From: CAYFMP01 sp964344215
Lineage (GTDB): Bacteria > Pseudomonadota > Alphaproteobacteria > Rhodospirillales > Casp-alpha2
DNA length: 12,709 bases
Direction: 5' to 3'
Assembly: GCA_964344215.1 (NCBI GenBank)
Contig: CAYFMP010000093.1
Coordinates: 1 to 12,709, forward strand
The notes beneath the pieces are model-generated. The model was not told the DNA's origin and searched no databases. It worked only from the letters and a program-made list of their open reading frames with translations. Position 1 is the first letter of the stretch. The number at the start of each line of letters is the position of its first letter. A program made the position numbers and the translations under genes. Shown here in pieces: positions 12,673 to 12,709 of this stretch.

Positions 12673-12709
12673 TTTGTCTGATTGCGGTGTTGTTGGTCAA
12701 GGTTTCCGA

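Overview
The window is a high-GC stretch with GC-biased third codon positions, Shine-Dalgarno-led and GTG starts, and many overlapping genes. Protein content, an slt / dapA / smpB cluster and an rrn leader with the boxA form TGCTCTTTGACA all point to an alphaproteobacterium, probably Rhodospirillales-like; this assignment rests on pattern recognition, not on a search. Two runs of N mark it as draft assembly.

Left block, minus strand (about 52-4716): a periplasmic soluble lytic transglycosylase (slt) is followed by a tightly packed trio: an L-2-haloacid dehalogenase with every known catalytic residue, an alpha/beta hydrolase that starts inside the dehalogenase stop codon, and a PLP-dependent threonine/serine dehydratase that starts inside the hydrolase. 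The slt gene carries both N gaps. The middle segment is in a different frame from the flanks, so the gap lengths are wrong; the gene itself looks intact. Its last nine codons are tandemly duplicated, stop codon included. A short + strand C-terminus may enter from the left edge.

Central block, plus strand (4883-9282): dapA (lysine biosynthesis) and smpB (trans-translation) are followed by three coupled genes: an integral membrane protein of the lysylphosphatidylglycerol synthase / flippase-like TM family, an MFS transporter, and a gamma-glutamylcyclotransferase-like enzyme with a Trp/Arg-rich N-terminal extension. A divergent promoter region lies between slt and dapA.

Right block (9283-12709): a 70-residue exported acidic protein whose only cysteine is its last residue sits, across an intrinsic terminator, before an exported rhodanese with three cysteine pairs. 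I suggest these two are a possible periplasmic sulfur-transfer pair. Downstream lie two long inverted repeats and a strong terminator, then a roughly 1 kb gene-poor region holding a minus-strand small gene with a strong RBS, a possible 33-residue single-TM protein and a CRP/FNR-like palindrome between them. Next comes a family 3 solute-binding domain protein without a signal peptide. The window ends in a strong sigma70-type promoter, a boxB-like hairpin and boxA, the leader of an rRNA operon whose 16S gene should begin just past the right edge.

No CRISPR array, insertion sequence, tRNA or phage gene was seen.
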